A DNA stretch of 64,000 bases, taken from assembly GCF_000385135.1 (NCBI RefSeq), contig NZ_ARQM01000012.1:186001-250000 (forward strand), given 5' to 3'. The notes beneath the pieces are model-generated. The model saw only the letters and a program-made list of their open reading frames with translations, had not been told where the DNA came from and did no database searches. The number at the start of each line of letters is the position of its first letter. Positions within the stretch are counted from its first letter, which is position 1. Made by a program: the position numbers and the translations under genes. The stretch is from Promicromonospora sukumoe 327MFSha3.1. Lineage in GTDB: Bacteria; Actinomycetota; Actinomycetes; Actinomycetales; Cellulomonadaceae. Shown here piece after piece: positions 23,974 to 32,678 of the stretch.

Positions 23974-24612
23974 GTGGCGTGGGCGGAGCTCGTCTTCGAC
24001 CTCCTGGGGGTCTTCTTCTTCGCCGTGTCGGGCTCGCTGCTGGCCGCCCAGCGGCAGTTCGACGTCGTGGGCTCGCTGCTGCTCGGCACCCTCGTGGGCC
24101 TGGGCGGCGGCATCCTGCGCGACGTGATCCTCGACGCCGGCGTGCCGCGCGCCTTCGACTCGCCGATCTACCTGGTCCCGCCCGTCGTCGCCGCGGTCGT
24201 CGTGTACTTCTTCGCGCACGTCGTCCACCGCTTCCACGACGTGCTGATCACGTTCGACGCCGCCGGCATGGCGCTGTTCTGCATCACCGGCACCCTGGTC
24301 TCGCTGGCCGCGGGCATGAACCCCGTGGCGTCCGCGATCCTCGGCCTGATGACGGCCGTGGGCGGCGGCGTCATCCGCGACGTCGTGGCCAACGACGTGC
24401 CGCAGATCTTCCGGGCCCGCGGCCTGTACGCGATCCCGGCGCTGCTCGGCGCCGCGCTCACCAGCCTGCTGGCCTCGGTGGGCTGGCTCAACCTCGGCAC
24501 CGGCGCGGCGATCGCCGCCCTGGTGTTCGCGCTCCGGATGGTCTCGCTGCGGTACGGCTGGGAGGCGCCGCCCGCGGGCGAGCAGACCCACGAGCAGACC
24601 AGCGACACCTGA
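23974..24612 (+). CDS. TRIC-type (UPF0126/YadS) cation channel family membrane protein
   Basis: A 212-residue protein with seven predicted transmembrane segments and the internal duplication of the UPF0126 family. Each half carries a G-G-G-x-x-R-D-V signature (G-G-G-I-L-R-D-V and G-G-G-V-I-R-D-V-V-A-N-D-V-P). Prokaryotic TRIC proteins form trimeric monovalent-cation channels; other members have been linked to glycine uptake, so the cargo is uncertain. The GTG at 23974 follows GAAGGAG. It begins 27 bp after the regulator gene and may be cotranscribed, though there is no functional link. Confidence 0.85.
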   Translation: MAWAELVFDLLGVFFFAVSGSLLAAQRQFDVVGSLLLGTLVGLGGGILRDVILDAGVPRAFDSPIYLVPPVVAAVVVYFFAHVVHRFHDVLITFDAAGMALFCITGTLVSLAAGMNPVASAILGLMTAVGGGVIRDVVANDVPQIFRARGLYAIPALLGAALTSLLASVGWLNLGTGAAIAALVFALRMVSLRYGWEAPPAGEQTHEQTSDT

Positions 24613-24674
24613 CCCTCGTGCGGGAGGATGCACCTGGAGGCGGCGGGGGCCGTCCCCGGTCGAGGGGAGACGCT

Positions 24675-25730
24675 GTGACGGAGACGCGCAAGACCGGATC
24701 GGGCCGCCTGGCCCGCCGCGGGCACCTGCTGCGGCTCGGCGCGCCGCGCGACACCGCGGCGGTGCGGCACCTGGTGACGTTCCTGGTGGCGAGCGTCGTG
24801 ACCGTGCTCGCCACGCGGGCCTACCTCGCCGCGACGGGCTACCCGCAGATCGGCGGGGGCGGGCTGCACCTGGCCCACGTGCTGTGGGGCGGCCTGCTCA
24901 TGGCCCTGGCGATGATGCTCCTGCTGTCGTACGTCGGGCCGGTGCCGCGCTCGCTCGGCGCCCTGCTCGGCGGCGTCGGCTTCGGGCTGTTCATCGACGA
25001 GGTCGGCAAGTTCGTCACGTCCGACAACGACTACTTCTACGCCCCCACGGCCGCGATCATCTACTTCGTCACGGTGGTGCTGGTGCTCGTGGTCGAGGGG
25101 CTGCACGGCCGCCGCCCGCACCACCCGGCCGAGTACCTCGCCGTGGCGGCCGACCGGCTCGCCGCCGGCCTGGCCGGCGGGTTCACGCCGACCGCACGCC
25201 AGGAGGCGCGCGAGCTCGCCGCCAGGGGCGCGGGCGAGCCCGGCGCTCCCCTGGTCGCCGAGCTCGTGGACGCCGTGCCCGACGACGACGCCGACGTCCC
25301 CGACCCGGTGCGCACCGGGGTGCGGGGCGTGGTGCGGTGGCTCGACGGGCTCGTCGACCGGGCGTGGGCCGCGTGGCTGGTCATCACGCTCCTGCTGGTC
25401 GTGGCCGGGGCCGAGGCGACCGTCGGCCTCCGCGTGCTGGCCGGGGACGTGACCGGCGTGCCGGCCTGGACGGGCGCCGCGATCCTCGTGGCGGTCGGCG
25501 TGTCCGTGGTGCTACTGGTGGTCGGCGTCGTCGTGGGGCGGCGCAACCACCTCCAGGGCGCCGTCTGGGTGCGCCGCGCGGTGCTCGTGAGCCTGCTGTT
25601 CACCCAGCTCCTGGTGTTCCGGGCCGTGCGATGGACGGCGGCGTTCGGCCTGGTCCTGGACGTGCTGGCGTTCGTGGCGCTGGAGGTCCTGCTGCGCGAG
25701 GAGCGCGGGGTGCGGGCCCGCACGGCGTGA
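24675..25730 (+). CDS. Multi-pass membrane protein of unknown function
   Basis: A 351-residue protein with about seven hydrophobic segments. Four lie in residues 35-135 (including L-H-L-A-H-V-L-W-G-G-L-L-M and the conserved-looking F-G-L-F-I-D-E-V-G-K-F-V-T-S-D-N-D-Y-F-Y). A soluble acidic loop covers about 150-220, and three more segments run to the C-terminus. The I-D-E-V-G-K-F motif recurs in uncharacterised actinobacterial membrane proteins. GTG at 24675 has GAGGGGAG upstream. It follows the TRIC-like gene by 62 bp. No function is proposed. Confidence 0.75.
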   Translation: MTETRKTGSGRLARRGHLLRLGAPRDTAAVRHLVTFLVASVVTVLATRAYLAATGYPQIGGGGLHLAHVLWGGLLMALAMMLLLSYVGPVPRSLGALLGGVGFGLFIDEVGKFVTSDNDYFYAPTAAIIYFVTVVLVLVVEGLHGRRPHHPAEYLAVAADRLAAGLAGGFTPTARQEARELAARGAGEPGAPLVAELVDAVPDDDADVPDPVRTGVRGVVRWLDGLVDRAWAAWLVITLLLVVAGAEATVGLRVLAGDVTGVPAWTGAAILVAVGVSVVLLVVGVVVGRRNHLQGAVWVRRAVLVSLLFTQLLVFRAVRWTAAFGLVLDVLAFVALEVLLREERGVRARTA

Positions 25731-25748
25731 CCGCACCCCGCGCTCACG

Positions 25749-27584
25749 TCACTGGCCGACCGGCCGCACCACGCGGGCCGAGCCGCCGCCGAGCCGCACC
25801 GGCTCCGCCACGGCGGTGAGCAGCCCGTCCGGGCCGATCTCGATGGCGGTCGCCGCCCCGATCGCGTTGGCGGTGGGCACGAGCGTGTGCCCGTACGCGG
25901 CCAGCGCGGTGCCGTAGGCGTCGACGTACGCCTGCTCGGCCGTCGTCCGCGTGCCGTTCTGCGGCGCCGCCCGCGGCGCGGCGATCGCCTCCTGGATCGT
26001 CATGCCGAGGTCGATCCGGTTGACCAGCATCTGGGAGACCGTCGAGATGATGTTCGACCCGCCGGGCGACCCCAGCGCGAGCACCGGGCTCCCGTCCTGC
26101 AGGACGATCGTCGGCGCCATCGACGAGCGCGGGCGCTTGCCCGCCTCGATCCGGTTCGGGTCGTCGGCGTCGTACGCGATGCTGAAGTCGGTGAGCTCGT
26201 TGTTGAGCAGGAACCCCCGACCGGGGACCACGATGCCCGACCCGCCGATCTGCTCGATCGTGAGGGTGTACTCGACCACGTCGCCCCACTTGTCGACCGC
26301 CGTCAGGTTCGTGGTGGACGTGCTCTCCGTGTCCTCGGGCACCGTGCCGGGCGCGGGGGCGGCATCGCACACGCCGTCGTACGAGCGGGCGTCACCCGGC
26401 GCGACCGGCTTGGGCGCCGCGGCCCGCGGGTCGAGCAGGCAGGCGCGCTCCCGCGCGAAGGTGTCGTCCAGCAGGCCGTCGACCGGCACGTCCACGAAGT
26501 CGCCGTCTCCCAGGTAGGCGGCCCGGTCCGCGAACGCCAGCGCGCTCGCCTCGAAGAAGTGGTGCCGCGCGGCGGCGTCGTCCAGGGACGCCAGGTCGAA
26601 CTGCTCCAGGATGTTCAGCGCCTCGCCCACGGTGGTCCCGCCCGACGCCGGCGGCGCCATGCCGTAGACGTCGTACCCGCGGTAGGAGAAGACGGTCGGG
26701 TCACGGTCCACGACCTCGTACGCCGCGAGGTCCGCGGGCGTCATCGAGCCCGCGGGCACCGGCAGCGCGGTACCGGCCGCGACCGGCGGCGCCTGCACGG
26801 CGTCGGCGATCTCGTGCGCCAGCGGTCCCTCGTAGAACGCCTCGACGCCCCCGGCCGCGAGCTCGCGGTACGTCGCGGCGAGGTCCGGGTTGCGGAACAC
26901 CGAGCCCACCGCGGGCGCCGCGCCGTCCGGCAGGAACAGGTCGGTCGTGGAGGTGATCGCCTCGAAGCGTTCCTGGTTGGCCAGGGTCTGGTCGTGGAAG
27001 AGCTGGTCGACGACGAACCCGTTCTCCGCGACCGCCGTCGCCGGGCGCAGCGCCTGGCGCAGCGTCGTCGTGCCCCAGCGCTCCAGGGCGCGGTCCCAGG
27101 TGGCGGGCGTGCCGGGGACGCCGACGCTGACGCCGCCGGTGACCAGGTCCGGGTAGAACGGGTACGGCTTCCCCGTCGCCGGGTCCACGAACGTGTCGGG
27201 CCCGGCGCCGGCCGGCGCCGTCTCGCGCCCGTCGATCGTCTCGACCTCGCCGGTGGCGGCGTCGTAGTGCACGAAGAACCCGCCGCCGCCGATGCCCGCG
27301 CTGTACGGGTCGGTCACGCCGATCGCGGCGGCCATCGCGACGGCGGCGTCGGTGGCGTTGCCACCCTGGCGCAGCACCTTCAGGCCCACCTCTGAGACGA
27401 CGGGGTCGAGGGAGCTGACCGCGCCGCCGTAGCCGACCGACGTCGGCACCCGCGGTGGCTGGTGCGTGCCGGACACCGGGTCGGCCGGGCTCGCGCCGGC
27501 CGGGCTCGCGGCGAGCGAGCCGGCCAGCACGAGCGCCAGCGCGCCCGTGACCGCCGAGGAACGGACGACGAATCTCCTGCTCAT
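25749..27584 (-). CDS. ggt: Gamma-glutamyltransferase (secreted)
   Basis: A 611-residue N-terminal nucleophile hydrolase precursor with a signal peptide (1-33). The autoprocessing/catalytic threonine is T424, first residue of T-T-N-L-T-A-V-D-K-W-G. Downstream are G-R-G-F-L-L-N-N-E-L-T-D-F-S and S-P-G-G-S-N-I-I-S, the oxyanion and substrate-binding motifs. In the large subunit, T-D-P-Y-S-A-G-I-G-G-G-G-F contains the family glycine cluster. The enzyme cleaves gamma-glutamyl bonds (for example of glutathione or polyglutamyl compounds) outside the membrane. The ATG at 27584 has AGGAGG at 9 nt. It stands alone, convergent with the membrane-protein gene. Confidence 0.92.
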   Translation of the reverse strand: MSRRFVVRSSAVTGALALVLAGSLAASPAGASPADPVSGTHQPPRVPTSVGYGGAVSSLDPVVSEVGLKVLRQGGNATDAAVAMAAAIGVTDPYSAGIGGGGFFVHYDAATGEVETIDGRETAPAGAGPDTFVDPATGKPYPFYPDLVTGGVSVGVPGTPATWDRALERWGTTTLRQALRPATAVAENGFVVDQLFHDQTLANQERFEAITSTTDLFLPDGAAPAVGSVFRNPDLAATYRELAAGGVEAFYEGPLAHEIADAVQAPPVAAGTALPVPAGSMTPADLAAYEVVDRDPTVFSYRGYDVYGMAPPASGGTTVGEALNILEQFDLASLDDAAARHHFFEASALAFADRAAYLGDGDFVDVPVDGLLDDTFARERACLLDPRAAAPKPVAPGDARSYDGVCDAAPAPGTVPEDTESTSTTNLTAVDKWGDVVEYTLTIEQIGGSGIVVPGRGFLLNNELTDFSIAYDADDPNRIEAGKRPRSSMAPTIVLQDGSPVLALGSPGGSNIISTVSQMLVNRIDLGMTIQEAIAAPRAAPQNGTRTTAEQAYVDAYGTALAAYGHTLVPTANAIGAATAIEIGPDGLLTAVAEPVRLGGGSARVVRPVGQ

Positions 27585-27693
27585 AGGGCAAGTCCTCCTG
27601 GGTGTGTGCACCTGCGCCCCGGTCGGGACGCCACGACTATGACGTGCAATTCACCCGAAAGGTTGTCTCCGTCCCCCGGCGAGTCGGACGAGT

Positions 27694-28563
27694 TCAGCGC
27701 AACGTGCTCAGGACCGCCACGACGCCGTTCTCCTCGATGGGCCCGGTCACCTCGTCCGCCGCGTCGAGGACGGCGGCCGGCGCGTGCCCCATCGCGACGC
27801 CGCGCGCGGCCCAGGTGATCATCTCCAGGTCGTTGACCCCGTCGCCGACGGCGAGGGTCGCTCCCGGGTCCACGCCGACCCGCTCGCGGATCCGTTCGAG
27901 CGCCGTCGCCTTGCTCAGGGACAGCGGCGTGACGTCCACCCAGTCGGGCCCGGCCGGGGTGGCCGTGACACCCAGCTCGCGCAGGGGCTCCAGCAGCGAC
28001 AACGCGCCGCCGCCGCGCAGGATGACGCGCGCGGCGGGGGCCTTCCACAGCTCGGCGTCGGCCACCCGGCGCTGCTCCCCGTTGACCAGGCCCGGCTCGA
28101 AGGCACGGTTGACCCGGTACCCCCAGCCCACCTCCTCGACCCCGACCTGCACCGTGGGGAGCGCCGCGCGCGCGAGCCGGACCACGGGCTCGACGTCGAA
28201 CGAGTGCATCTTCTCGATCCGGTAGCCGCTCGGCAGGTCGGCGTCGACCCGGGCCACGACCGCACCGTTGGACGCGACCGCCCAGCCCTGCTCGATGCCG
28301 AGCTGGCCGGCCACGGGGAGGATCCCCACGAGCGACCGGCCCGAGGCGAGCACCACGTGGTGCCCCGACCTGCGCACCTCCCGGACGGCTCCGACCGTCA
28401 CGGCCGGGACGATCCCGTCGGCGCCCAGCAGTGTTCCGTCGATGTCGAGGGCGACCAGGGTGCGGGTCCCGGTGCTTGCTCGGAGGGCGGCCGGAGGGGC
28501 CGTCCGCAGCTCGGTGGCGGTGGTGGTAGAGGGCGACGTCACGCTGCCGGTCGTGTGTGTCAT
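27694..28563 (-). CDS. HAD-superfamily (Cof-type, class IIB) phosphatase
   Basis: A 289-residue protein. Motif I is A-L-D-I-D-G-T-L-L near residues 42-50, motif II is L-A-S-G-R-S with its serine, and motif IV is G-D-G-V-N-D-L-E-M. The intervening cap has the type IIB pattern, so it is a cytosolic phosphatase of sugar phosphates or similar small molecules. The ATG at 28563 leaves an unstructured 38-residue N-terminus and only a weak, closely spaced GAGAGG, so translation might begin further downstream. The substrate cannot be inferred from the neighbours. Confidence 0.85.
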   Translation of the reverse strand: MTHTTGSVTSPSTTTATELRTAPPAALRASTGTRTLVALDIDGTLLGADGIVPAVTVGAVREVRRSGHHVVLASGRSLVGILPVAGQLGIEQGWAVASNGAVVARVDADLPSGYRIEKMHSFDVEPVVRLARAALPTVQVGVEEVGWGYRVNRAFEPGLVNGEQRRVADAELWKAPAARVILRGGGALSLLEPLRELGVTATPAGPDWVDVTPLSLSKATALERIRERVGVDPGATLAVGDGVNDLEMITWAARGVAMGHAPAAVLDAADEVTGPIEENGVVAVLSTLR

Positions 28564-28632
28564 GCCTCTCAGACGCGCACCCCGCCGGGATGTCACAGCA
28601 CTTTTCGGACGGATCAAGGGCAGGGTGGGGGA

Positions 28633-29046
28633 ATGACGACGCGGAAGAAGCCCTCCCCCACCCTGACGACGCTCACCGTGGTCGTGCTGACCGTCGTGGC
28701 CTGGTGGATCTTCCTGGGCCGGGACGTCGTCCGGGAGGTCGACCCCGCGACCGGGGACGTCACCGGCCCGTACGGGGCACCCCAGGTGATCGCGTGCGTG
28801 CTCGTGCTCGCCGCCCTGGTGGTGGTCGGCACCCTGTCCGCCCCGGCGTGGGCCGCGGTGCTCGCGGTGGCCGTGCCGTTCACCGCGGCGTGGACCATCC
28901 AGGCGCAGGCGACCGACGACTCCGGGCTCTGGGCCGTCGGCGCCCTGCTCGTGCTGCTGGGCACCCTCGCCGGGGGCGCGGTCGTCGCCCTGGTCACCCG
29001 GGTGGTGGAGCGCCGCCGGGCGGCCCGGAGCACGACCGCGTCGTAG
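28633..29046 (+). CDS. Small membrane protein of unknown function
   Basis: A 137-residue protein with four hydrophobic segments and a short basic C-terminal tail (R-V-V-E-R-R-R-A-A-R). The loop D-V-V-R-E-V-D-P-A-T-G-D-V-T-G-P-Y lies between the first two segments. AGGGTGGGGG precedes the ATG at 28633. It is divergent from the HAD phosphatase with a 69-bp gap. Not recognised further. Confidence 0.65.
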   Translation: MTTRKKPSPTLTTLTVVVLTVVAWWIFLGRDVVREVDPATGDVTGPYGAPQVIACVLVLAALVVVGTLSAPAWAAVLAVAVPFTAAWTIQAQATDDSGLWAVGALLVLLGTLAGGAVVALVTRVVERRRAARSTTAS

Positions 29047-29202
29047 CCCGTGTCTGACGCCCCCGTCCAGCGTCGGCGGGCCACCGGGCGAACGCGTGTC
29101 GCATGACATGCGGGCGCCGGACATCAGTCGGCCGGTGATGCGCTGTGTGCCGGGCAGGCCGTGCCTCTTCCATCCGATGTGTCAGTAACGGTGCATTCAG
29201 GC

Positions 29203-29208
29203 TAGGGT
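29203..29208 (+). promoter_or_regulatory. -10 element for the first PAS-ANTAR gene
   Basis: TAGGGT (29203-29208) is a plausible -10, giving a leader of about 45 nt before the TTG start at 29263. No clear -35 is seen. Confidence 0.3.
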
Positions 29209-29262
29209 ATTCGCGGGTCAGGACGCGGCTCGTCGGCGCATAGCGCACGAGGAGGCTTGCCG

Positions 29263-29913
29263 TTGACCGCAGAACCCATGGAAGTGGAGCGCGCCCTGAC
29301 GCTGGGTGTGAACCACACAGTAGGTCGATACCGCTACGACTTGGCTACCGAAGAGTGGTGGTGGTCGGACGAGACCTACCGGATCCACGGTTTCGAGCCT
29401 GGCGACGTGGTGCCCACGACAGCCCTGATGCTCGCGCACAAGCATCCCGAGGACCTGCCGTCCACGCCCCAGGTCGCGGCCTACGTCGCCGCGACGGGCA
29501 AACCGTTCAGCAGCGTGCACCGCATCATGGACGCGCGCGGGCAGGAGCGGACGCTCGCGGTGGTCGGTCAGGGCCGCCGCGACCCGGGCACCCGGCAGGT
29601 CGTCGAGCTCGTGGGCTACTTCATCGACGTGACCGCCGGGATCAAGGACCAGGCGAACCGCGCGGCGGACACGTCCATCCGGGCTGCGGCCGCCACCCGC
29701 GCCCCGATCGAGCAGGCCAAGGGCATCATCGCGTTCGCGCTGGGCATCGACTCGGCGGAGGCCTTCGAGCGCCTGCGCAGCGCCTCCAACGACACCAACG
29801 TCGCGGTTCGCGACGTCGCCCGCCTGATCGTGGAGCTCACCAGCACCCGGAGCACGGCGGCCGACGTCATCGCCGTGCTCACCGCGCCCCGGCCGCCCGA
29901 GCCGCCCGCCTGA
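29263..29913 (+). CDS. PAS-ANTAR RNA-binding antiterminator-type regulator, copy 1
   Basis: A 216-residue protein. A PAS/PAS-fold domain (about 15-125) carries G-R-Y-R-Y-D-L-A-T-E-E-W-W-W-S, H-K-H-P-E-D and G-Y-F-I-D-V-T. A C-terminal ANTAR domain (about 140-195) has A-P-I-E-Q-A-K-G-I-I-A-F-A-L-G and the alanine/phenylalanine pattern of the three-helix bundle. ANTAR proteins bind paired RNA hairpins to prevent termination, here probably in response to a signal sensed by PAS. The TTG at 29263 is preferred because it lies 7 nt after GGAGG; TTG 29257 and ATG 29278 are badly spaced. It is convergent with a close paralogue, the two stops being 2 bp apart. Confidence 0.85.
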   Translation: MTAEPMEVERALTLGVNHTVGRYRYDLATEEWWWSDETYRIHGFEPGDVVPTTALMLAHKHPEDLPSTPQVAAYVAATGKPFSSVHRIMDARGQERTLAVVGQGRRDPGTRQVVELVGYFIDVTAGIKDQANRAADTSIRAAAATRAPIEQAKGIIAFALGIDSAEAFERLRSASNDTNVAVRDVARLIVELTSTRSTAADVIAVLTAPRPPEPPA

Positions 29914-29915
29914 CC

Positions 29916-30569
29916 TCAGTCCCGGCCGGCCGGGCTCAGTGACCGCAGGAACTCGTCGACCACGGACCGTTCCACCGCGGCGACCAGCGCGGACGACGAC
30001 GCGAGGTCCACCAGCGACCGGGCGATGTCACGCACCGGGACGTTGGTCTCGTTGGACACCCGGCGCAGCAGCTCGAACGCCATCGTGTCCTCCAGGGAGT
30101 AGGTCATCATCAGGATCCCCTTGGCCTGGTCGATCACCGCCCGGCGCTCCGAGGACGCCTGGATGGAGAGCGTGGCGTCGCGTGCCGCGGCCGCCCGGTG
30201 CGAGCCCGTCACGTCGATGAAGTAGCCGGCCAGCTCCGCCACCCGGCCGGTGCCGGGGTCGCGCCGGGCCTCGCCCGTGATCACGAGCGTGCGTGTGCCG
30301 CCCTGGGCGTCGAGGATGCGGTGCACCGAGCTGAACGTCCTGCCGGTCTCCGCCGCCTCCTTCAGCATCCCGTCGGTCCGGCCCAGGTCCTCCGGGTGCT
30401 TGTGCGCGAGCATGAGCGCCGTGGTCGGCACCACCTGACCGGGCTCGAAGCCGTGCATGCGGTAGACCTCGCTGGACCACGACCACGTCTCGGTCGCCAG
30501 ATCGAACAGGTAACGCCCGACGGGTGGCATGTCACCGCCGTCGAGCACTTCCTCGATCTTGTCCTCCAT
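29916..30569 (-). CDS. PAS-ANTAR RNA-binding antiterminator-type regulator, copy 2
   Basis: A 217-residue paralogue of the preceding gene on the opposite strand. The PAS region repeats G-R-Y-x-x-D-L-A-T-E, H-G-F-E-P-G, V-V-P-T-T-A-L-M-L-A-H-K-H-P-E-D-L and G-Y-F-I-D-V-T. The ANTAR domain reads A-V-I-D-Q-A-K-G-I-L-M-M-T-Y, the canonical form of the helix. GGAGGGG lies 8 nt before the ATG at 30569. Tail-to-tail placement of two such similar genes points to a local inverted duplication. The input signals and RNA targets are unknown. Confidence 0.85.
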   Translation of the reverse strand: MEDKIEEVLDGGDMPPVGRYLFDLATETWSWSSEVYRMHGFEPGQVVPTTALMLAHKHPEDLGRTDGMLKEAAETGRTFSSVHRILDAQGGTRTLVITGEARRDPGTGRVAELAGYFIDVTGSHRAAAARDATLSIQASSERRAVIDQAKGILMMTYSLEDTMAFELLRRVSNETNVPVRDIARSLVDLASSSALVAAVERSVVDEFLRSLSPAGRD

Positions 30570-30725
30570 CAGGAACCCCTCCGGTCGCGGGCGGTGCTGC
30601 GGCGAATTCCACCCTCATCACGGCCCGTCGCCACTCGCACGTCGGGCGATGCGCGGCCCGGCGATGAGTTCACCCGCCCCGCCACGTCAGTCAGGGAACA
30701 CCGAACCTACGGAACGGACGGACCC

Positions 30726-31532
30726 ATGACCGAGCTGAACCCCGAGGTCGCCCGCCGGGCGATCGTCGAGCACACCCGGCAGCTGGCGGTCTCCGCCGCC
30801 GCGGCCGGCCCCGCGGCCGCCGTCCCCACCACGCCGGAGTGGACCGTCGCCGACCTGGTCGCGCACGTGGGCCAGACCCAGCACTGGGTCGCGGAGATCG
30901 TCGAGCGGCGCATCATCGACCCGGCCCGGCTGCCCGCCGGGGACGCCGAGCTGCCCGCCGACCCCGGCGAGTGGCCCGCCTGGCTGGCGGGGTCCGCGCG
31001 GCGGGTCGCCGACTCGCTCGACGACGACGCCCTCGACGCCCTGGTGTTCAACGCCGCGGGGGACGCGCGGACCGGCGCGCGGTTCTGGATGGCCAGCGTG
31101 CTCAACGAGTCGGTGGTGCACGGCTTCGACGGCGCGAACGCCGCGGGCCGGTGGGTCGATGTCGAGCCCGACGTCGCGGCGCCGCTGATCGACAACCACC
31201 TCGCGATGCTGACCTCCCCCACGTGGAAGATGCGGCGGCCCGAGTCCGCGGGCGCCATCCGGGGCACCGGCCAGACCCTGCAGTGGCGGGCCACCGACAC
31301 CGACGACGGCACGGGCGCCTGGTTCGTCGAGCGGCGGCCCGACGGCGCCCGGTGGCACCCCGGGACCGGGCCGGCCGACGTGACGGTGACCGGCCCGGCC
31401 GGGGCACTCCTGCTCACGCTGACCCGGCGGCTCCCGCTCGCCGTCGACGGCGCACCGGCCGGCGTCGCCGTCGACGGCGACGCCGCGCTCGTCCGGCACT
31501 GGCTGGACAGCACGGCCCACGTCGCCGACTGA
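30726..31532 (+). CDS. Maleylpyruvate-isomerase N-terminal/DinB-like family protein (TIGR03083 type)
   Basis: A 268-residue protein. The N-terminal helical bundle has V-P-T-T-P-E-W-T-V-A-D-L-V-A-H-V-G-Q-T-Q-H-W, the conserved W-x-x-x-x-L-x-x-H of the MDMPI_N domain, where His is a metal ligand. A second histidine comes with S-V-V-H-G-F-D-G-A-N near residue 135. The C-terminal half (about 160-265) is the alpha/beta MDMPI_C type. In actinobacteria related proteins use mycothiol as a cofactor, but most members of this subfamily are uncharacterised. The ATG at 30726 has only a weak GGACGG site. Confidence 0.75.
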   Translation: MTELNPEVARRAIVEHTRQLAVSAAAAGPAAAVPTTPEWTVADLVAHVGQTQHWVAEIVERRIIDPARLPAGDAELPADPGEWPAWLAGSARRVADSLDDDALDALVFNAAGDARTGARFWMASVLNESVVHGFDGANAAGRWVDVEPDVAAPLIDNHLAMLTSPTWKMRRPESAGAIRGTGQTLQWRATDTDDGTGAWFVERRPDGARWHPGTGPADVTVTGPAGALLLTLTRRLPLAVDGAPAGVAVDGDAALVRHWLDSTAHVAD

Positions 31533-31581
31533 CCGGGGCGGGCCTACCCGAGCCGCGTCCGCGCGGTGCGCGCCGCAGGGG

Positions 31582-32487
31582 TCAGGCCTCCCGCGGCGCG
31601 CGCGTGCGGTACCAGACCACCGCGGTGACCGCCGCCAGCAGGACTACTGGGATCACGTACACGACGGACCCGGCCCCGGCGGACCGGTCCGTCGACGCGT
31701 TGAGATCGGCGTGCAGCACCAGGGCCAGCAGGAGCCCGAAGACGTTGTTGGCGGCGTGCAGCACGACCCCGGTCTCGAGGCCACCCGTGCGCCAGGCGAT
31801 CAGGGCGAACGCGACGCCGACCGCCAGGAACTGCAGGTTCAGCCACACGTCGGTCGACAGGTGGATCGTCGCGAAGAGCACGGCCGAGACGGCGACACCG
31901 AGCACCAGCGCGGCCCGCGGCCCCCGGCCCCAGCTCGCGGCGACCCGGAAGATCAGCCCGCGGTAGCCGTACTCCTCCCCGGCGCTCTGCAGCGGCACGA
32001 CGACGATCGTGACCACGAACATGAGCACGAGGTCGGCCGTCGTCCACGACCCGGCCGGGGACGGCTCGAGCACCGCGAGCGCCGCCATGTAGAGCGCCCA
32101 GACCGGCGCCAGGACCAGGATCGCCCGGCCGAGGACCGCGGGCCGGAACACGCCCGCGACCGAGTGCAGCGAGGTGCCGCCGACGCCGTACAGCCAGCGC
32201 TGGATCAGCATGCTCCACGGGATCAGCAGCGCCGTGGAGGCGTAGGTGCTGGCCAGGGTGACGGACGTGAACTCGGTGCCGCCCGTCACGACGCTGTCCC
32301 GCCCGAGCGCGAGGTCGATCTGGCCCCCGAGCTGCGCGAACGCGGCGCCGAAGCCCAGCAGGCCGGCGTGCAGCAGCACGATCGCGAGGACGCCCCGGCC
32401 GATGCGGCGCTCCTCGCCCGCGAGCGCCAGGTGGTAGGGAGCTCCCGCGGGGACCGGGTGGGGCAGGCGCGTGCTGGTTCGGCTCAT
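31582..32487 (-). CDS. CPBP-family intramembrane metalloprotease (CAAX/Abi type)
   Basis: A 301-residue protein with about eight transmembrane segments. The catalytic signature E-E-Y-G-Y-R-G (E-E-x-x-x-R) lies near residue 168. F-A-T-I-H-L-S supplies the second conserved His and H-A-A-N-N the third motif. Such proteins are related to Rce1/CAAX proteases and include bacteriocin self-immunity proteins; no bacteriocin genes are nearby. GGGAGGG precedes the ATG at 32487. It is divergent from the membrane protein at 32679. Confidence 0.85.
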   Translation of the reverse strand: MSRTSTRLPHPVPAGAPYHLALAGEERRIGRGVLAIVLLHAGLLGFGAAFAQLGGQIDLALGRDSVVTGGTEFTSVTLASTYASTALLIPWSMLIQRWLYGVGGTSLHSVAGVFRPAVLGRAILVLAPVWALYMAALAVLEPSPAGSWTTADLVLMFVVTIVVVPLQSAGEEYGYRGLIFRVAASWGRGPRAALVLGVAVSAVLFATIHLSTDVWLNLQFLAVGVAFALIAWRTGGLETGVVLHAANNVFGLLLALVLHADLNASTDRSAGAGSVVYVIPVVLLAAVTAVVWYRTRAPREA

Positions 32488-32539
32488 GTCGCAACCCTCC
32501 CGGCGGGCCGCGGCAGCCGGGAGTGCCGGTAAGTCACGC

Positions 32540-32580
32540 GTGTGCGTGACACGGCGGCGGCAGACGCATGACAGGTGTCA
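32540..32580. promoter_or_regulatory. Inverted GTGACAC/GTGTCAC pair in divergent promoter region
   Basis: GCGTGACAC near 32541 and GTGTCAC near 32574 are inverted around a 22-bp GC-rich centre that also holds GCATGACAG. The pair sits between the divergent CPBP protease and the gene at 32679, so it could be an operator. No regulator is assigned. Confidence 0.3.
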
Positions 32581-32678
32581 CGACCTTCCGCCCGAGGGTT
32601 GACCGGGCCCCTGCGGCACGGTGGGGAGTGGTGCCCGACGGACCAGTGACGCACCCAGATCCACGGAGAGGAGCCGGC

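Noticed and set aside
31582-32487. CPBP protease as bacteriocin immunity gene
   Set aside because: No bacteriocin precursor, export or modification genes are nearby.
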